Of a stretch of DNA of 5,625 nucleotides, positions 3,845 to 5,625 are shown in pieces. Origin of the DNA: an uncultured bacterium (lineage in GTDB: Bacteria > Patescibacteriota > Minisyncoccia > Phycocordibacterales > GWA1-40-21); assembly GCA_903868205.1 (NCBI GenBank), contig CAIPUJ010000046.1:1-5625 (forward strand). Reading direction: 5' to 3'. The notes under the pieces are model-generated. The model was not told the DNA's origin and made no database searches. It saw only the letters and a list, made by a program, of their open reading frames with translations. The position numbers and the translations under genes are program-made. The number at the start of each line of letters is the position of its first letter. Position 1 is the first letter of the stretch.

Positions 3845-5625
3845 ATGCAAAAAAAAGAATTTTCTCTTGAAGTGGGTGGAAGGAAAATGATTGCTGAGTT
3901 CAACGACTTGGCAGAAAATACAAATGGTTCTGTGCTTTTGAAGTATGGACACACAATGCTTTTAGCAACTGCTGTTATTTCTAAAAGAGAGAAAGAGGGC
4001 ACGGACTATTTACCTCTTACCGTGGATTATGAGGAAAAGTTTTATGCTTCAGGACAAATATTGGGAAGTAGATATTCTAGAAGAGAAGGAAAAGCCTCTG
4101 ATGAAGCTATCCTTACTGGTAGAGTAGTAGATAGAACAATCAGACCCCTATTTGACCAATGGATTAGAAAAGATATTCAGGTGGTAATTACTGTGCTTTC
4201 TTTAGATCAAGATGATCCAGATACTCTTGGTGTTATTGCTGCTTCTCTTGCTCTTGGTGTTTCAAAAATTCCTTTTCATGGACCAGTAAGCTCAGTGAGA
4301 ATTGGTAAACATAAGAATGACGGATGGGAAGTGAACCCAACATATACCGAGAGAGACAATGAAGATTATGATATTGATCTTATTTCTTGTGGAAAAGATG
4401 GAAATATAAATATGATTGAGCTTGCAGGAAATGAATCTCAAGAAAATGTTATTGTTGATGCTCTGAAGCTTTCTTCACAAGAAATTGAAAAAATAAATGC
4501 TTGGCAGAAACAAATTATTTCTGAAATTGGTGTAGAAAAGATGTCTATTCCAGAACCAACAATGCCAGACTCAATCGCAGATCTTTACGCAGAAAAAATA
4601 GCCCCTGTTATTGAATCATACATAATGAGCGGTATTCCAGGACATTCAAAAATAGATGAAATACAAAATATTTGGAAAGAAGAATCTGCAAAAGTTATTA
4701 CAGAAGAAGAGAAATTCTTAGCTGAGAAATATTTTGATGACAAAGTAAATGACCTTATACACGAACAAGCTATAAAGAATGAAAAGAGGGCCGATGGAAG
4801 AAAACTTGATGAAGTAAGACCTCTTTTTGCTCAGGCTGGTGGTATTTCGCCGATACTTCATGGTTCAGGTATATTCTATAGAGGAGGCACTCACGTGCTT
4901 TCTGTGCTCACTCTAGGAGGTCCTAAAGACGCTCAAGTTATTGAAGGTATGGAAGACAAACAGGGCGCTAAGAGATTTATGCACCACTATAACTTCCCAC
5001 CATATTCAACAGGGGAGACAGGAAGAATGGGCGGAACAAATAGAAGAATGATTGGTCACGGTGCTCTTGCAGAAAAAGCTTTGTTGCCGATGATTCCTTC
5101 AAAAGATATTTTCCCTTACACAATAAGAATTGTTTCTGAAGCTCTTTCCTCAAATGGTTCTACATCTATGGGATCTGTTTGTGGATCAACGATAGCTCTT
5201 ATGGATGCTGGTGTGCCAATAAAGAATCCTGTAGCTGGTATTGCCTCTGGACTTATGATGGACGACAAAGGAAATTATAAAGTGCTTACTGATATTCAAG
5301 GTCCAGAAGACCACTTCGGTGATATGGATTTTAAAGTCGCTGGGACAAAAGATGGTGTGACCGCAATTCAAATGGATGTAAAAGTTGGTGGAATACCTCT
5401 AAATGTTCTCGCAGAGGCTTTTGAAAAAGCTAAAGCAGCAAGACTCCATATTTTGGAAACAATACTCGGTGCTATAAAAGAACCAAGAAAGGATATTTCT
5501 CCAAATGCACCAAAAATTTTGGTTATAAAAATAAATCCAGAGGATATTGGTTCCGTAATCGGAAGTGGAGGTAAGGTAATCAAAGAAATAAAAGAAAGAA
5601 CTGGTTCAGAAATCGATATTGAAGA
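3845..5625 (+). CDS. pnp: Polynucleotide phosphorylase (3'-partial, 593 residues)
   Basis: PNPase is the phosphate-dependent 3'-5' exoribonuclease of mRNA decay, a homotrimer. The frame is open from ATG 3845 to the right edge. The usual length is ~700, so the end of the KH domain and the S1 domain are missing. In order: first RNase PH-like domain (about 10-215, with 'RREGKASDEAILTGRVVDRTIRPLF'); helical domain (about 235-310); second RNase PH domain (from ~315, 'RADGRKLDEVRPL'); then KH with 'IGSGGK' (572-577). The phosphorolytic site is intact: D489, D495 and K497 in 'EDHFGDMDFKVAG' match E. coli D486, D492 and K494. The 'YNFPPYSTGETGRMGG' and 'SEALSSNGSTSMGSVCG' blocks are also conserved. 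A small oddity is 'FYRGGTHVLSV' where most members have a TQAL-type sequence. The first upstream in-frame stop is TAG 3776 and no other standard start lies between. No Shine-Dalgarno sequence is next to the ATG. Confidence 0.97.
   Translation, partial: MQKKEFSLEVGGRKMIAEFNDLAENTNGSVLLKYGHTMLLATAVISKREKEGTDYLPLTVDYEEKFYASGQILGSRYSRREGKASDEAILTGRVVDRTIRPLFDQWIRKDIQVVITVLSLDQDDPDTLGVIAASLALGVSKIPFHGPVSSVRIGKHKNDGWEVNPTYTERDNEDYDIDLISCGKDGNINMIELAGNESQENVIVDALKLSSQEIEKINAWQKQIISEIGVEKMSIPEPTMPDSIADLYAEKIAPVIESYIMSGIPGHSKIDEIQNIWKEESAKVITEEEKFLAEKYFDDKVNDLIHEQAIKNEKRADGRKLDEVRPLFAQAGGISPILHGSGIFYRGGTHVLSVLTLGGPKDAQVIEGMEDKQGAKRFMHHYNFPPYSTGETGRMGGTNRRMIGHGALAEKALLPMIPSKDIFPYTIRIVSEALSSNGSTSMGSVCGSTIALMDAGVPIKNPVAGIASGLMMDDKGNYKVLTDIQGPEDHFGDMDFKVAGTKDGVTAIQMDVKVGGIPLNVLAEAFEKAKAARLHILETILGAIKEPRKDISPNAPKILVIKINPEDIGSVIGSGGKVIKEIKERTGSEIDIE

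Overview
The window is AT-rich and uses the standard code: TGG is the only Trp codon seen and no reading frame needs UGA read as an amino acid. It looks like a chromosomal segment of a Candidate Phyla Radiation (Patescibacteria, probably Parcubacteria-like) bacterium. That placement is inference. It rests on a secreted Lcl/DUF1566-type protein, Ig-like Cys-pair repeats of the kind common in those genomes, absence of Shine-Dalgarno sequences before the starts, and -10 boxes lying directly on start codons. No rRNA, tRNA or CRISPR array is visible.

Layout, all genes on the + strand: (1) the 3' end of a large repetitive surface protein (2-1003) and its terminator; (2) rpsO, ribosomal protein S15 (1107-1370), with its own promoter and terminator; (3) a LabA/DUF88-type NYN-domain putative ribonuclease (1465-2010); (4) a secreted Lcl_C/DUF1566 protein (2071-2784) whose promoter carries a run of ten G between -35 and -10; (5) a DinJ/YafQ (RelBE-superfamily) toxin-antitoxin module (3024-3575) between two bidirectional hairpin terminators; (6) a leader with a strong hairpin, then pnp, polynucleotide phosphorylase (3845 to the right edge, 3' end missing).

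rpsO and pnp are direct neighbours in many bacteria. Here about 2.5 kb lies between them, holding the NYN gene, the surface-protein gene and the toxin-antitoxin cassette. The spot therefore looks like a place where accessory genes accumulate between two core RNA/translation genes.

The most interesting find is in front of the antitoxin. A 117-bp segment (2907-3023) is bounded by imperfect ~20-bp inverted repeats and flanked on both sides by the direct repeat ATGAAT. This is the structure of a small non-autonomous (MITE-like) insertion with a 6-bp target duplication. Removing the segment and one ATGAAT joins the promoter (TTGACA, 16 bp, TATACT) directly to the antitoxin ATG as a leaderless gene, the arrangement also seen at rpsO and the Lcl gene. 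The insertion would have duplicated the start codon, leaving a 23-codon leaderless upstream ORF and placing the real antitoxin start in a long-range RNA stem. The second notable find is the G10 tract in the surface-protein promoter, a plausible phase-variation switch.
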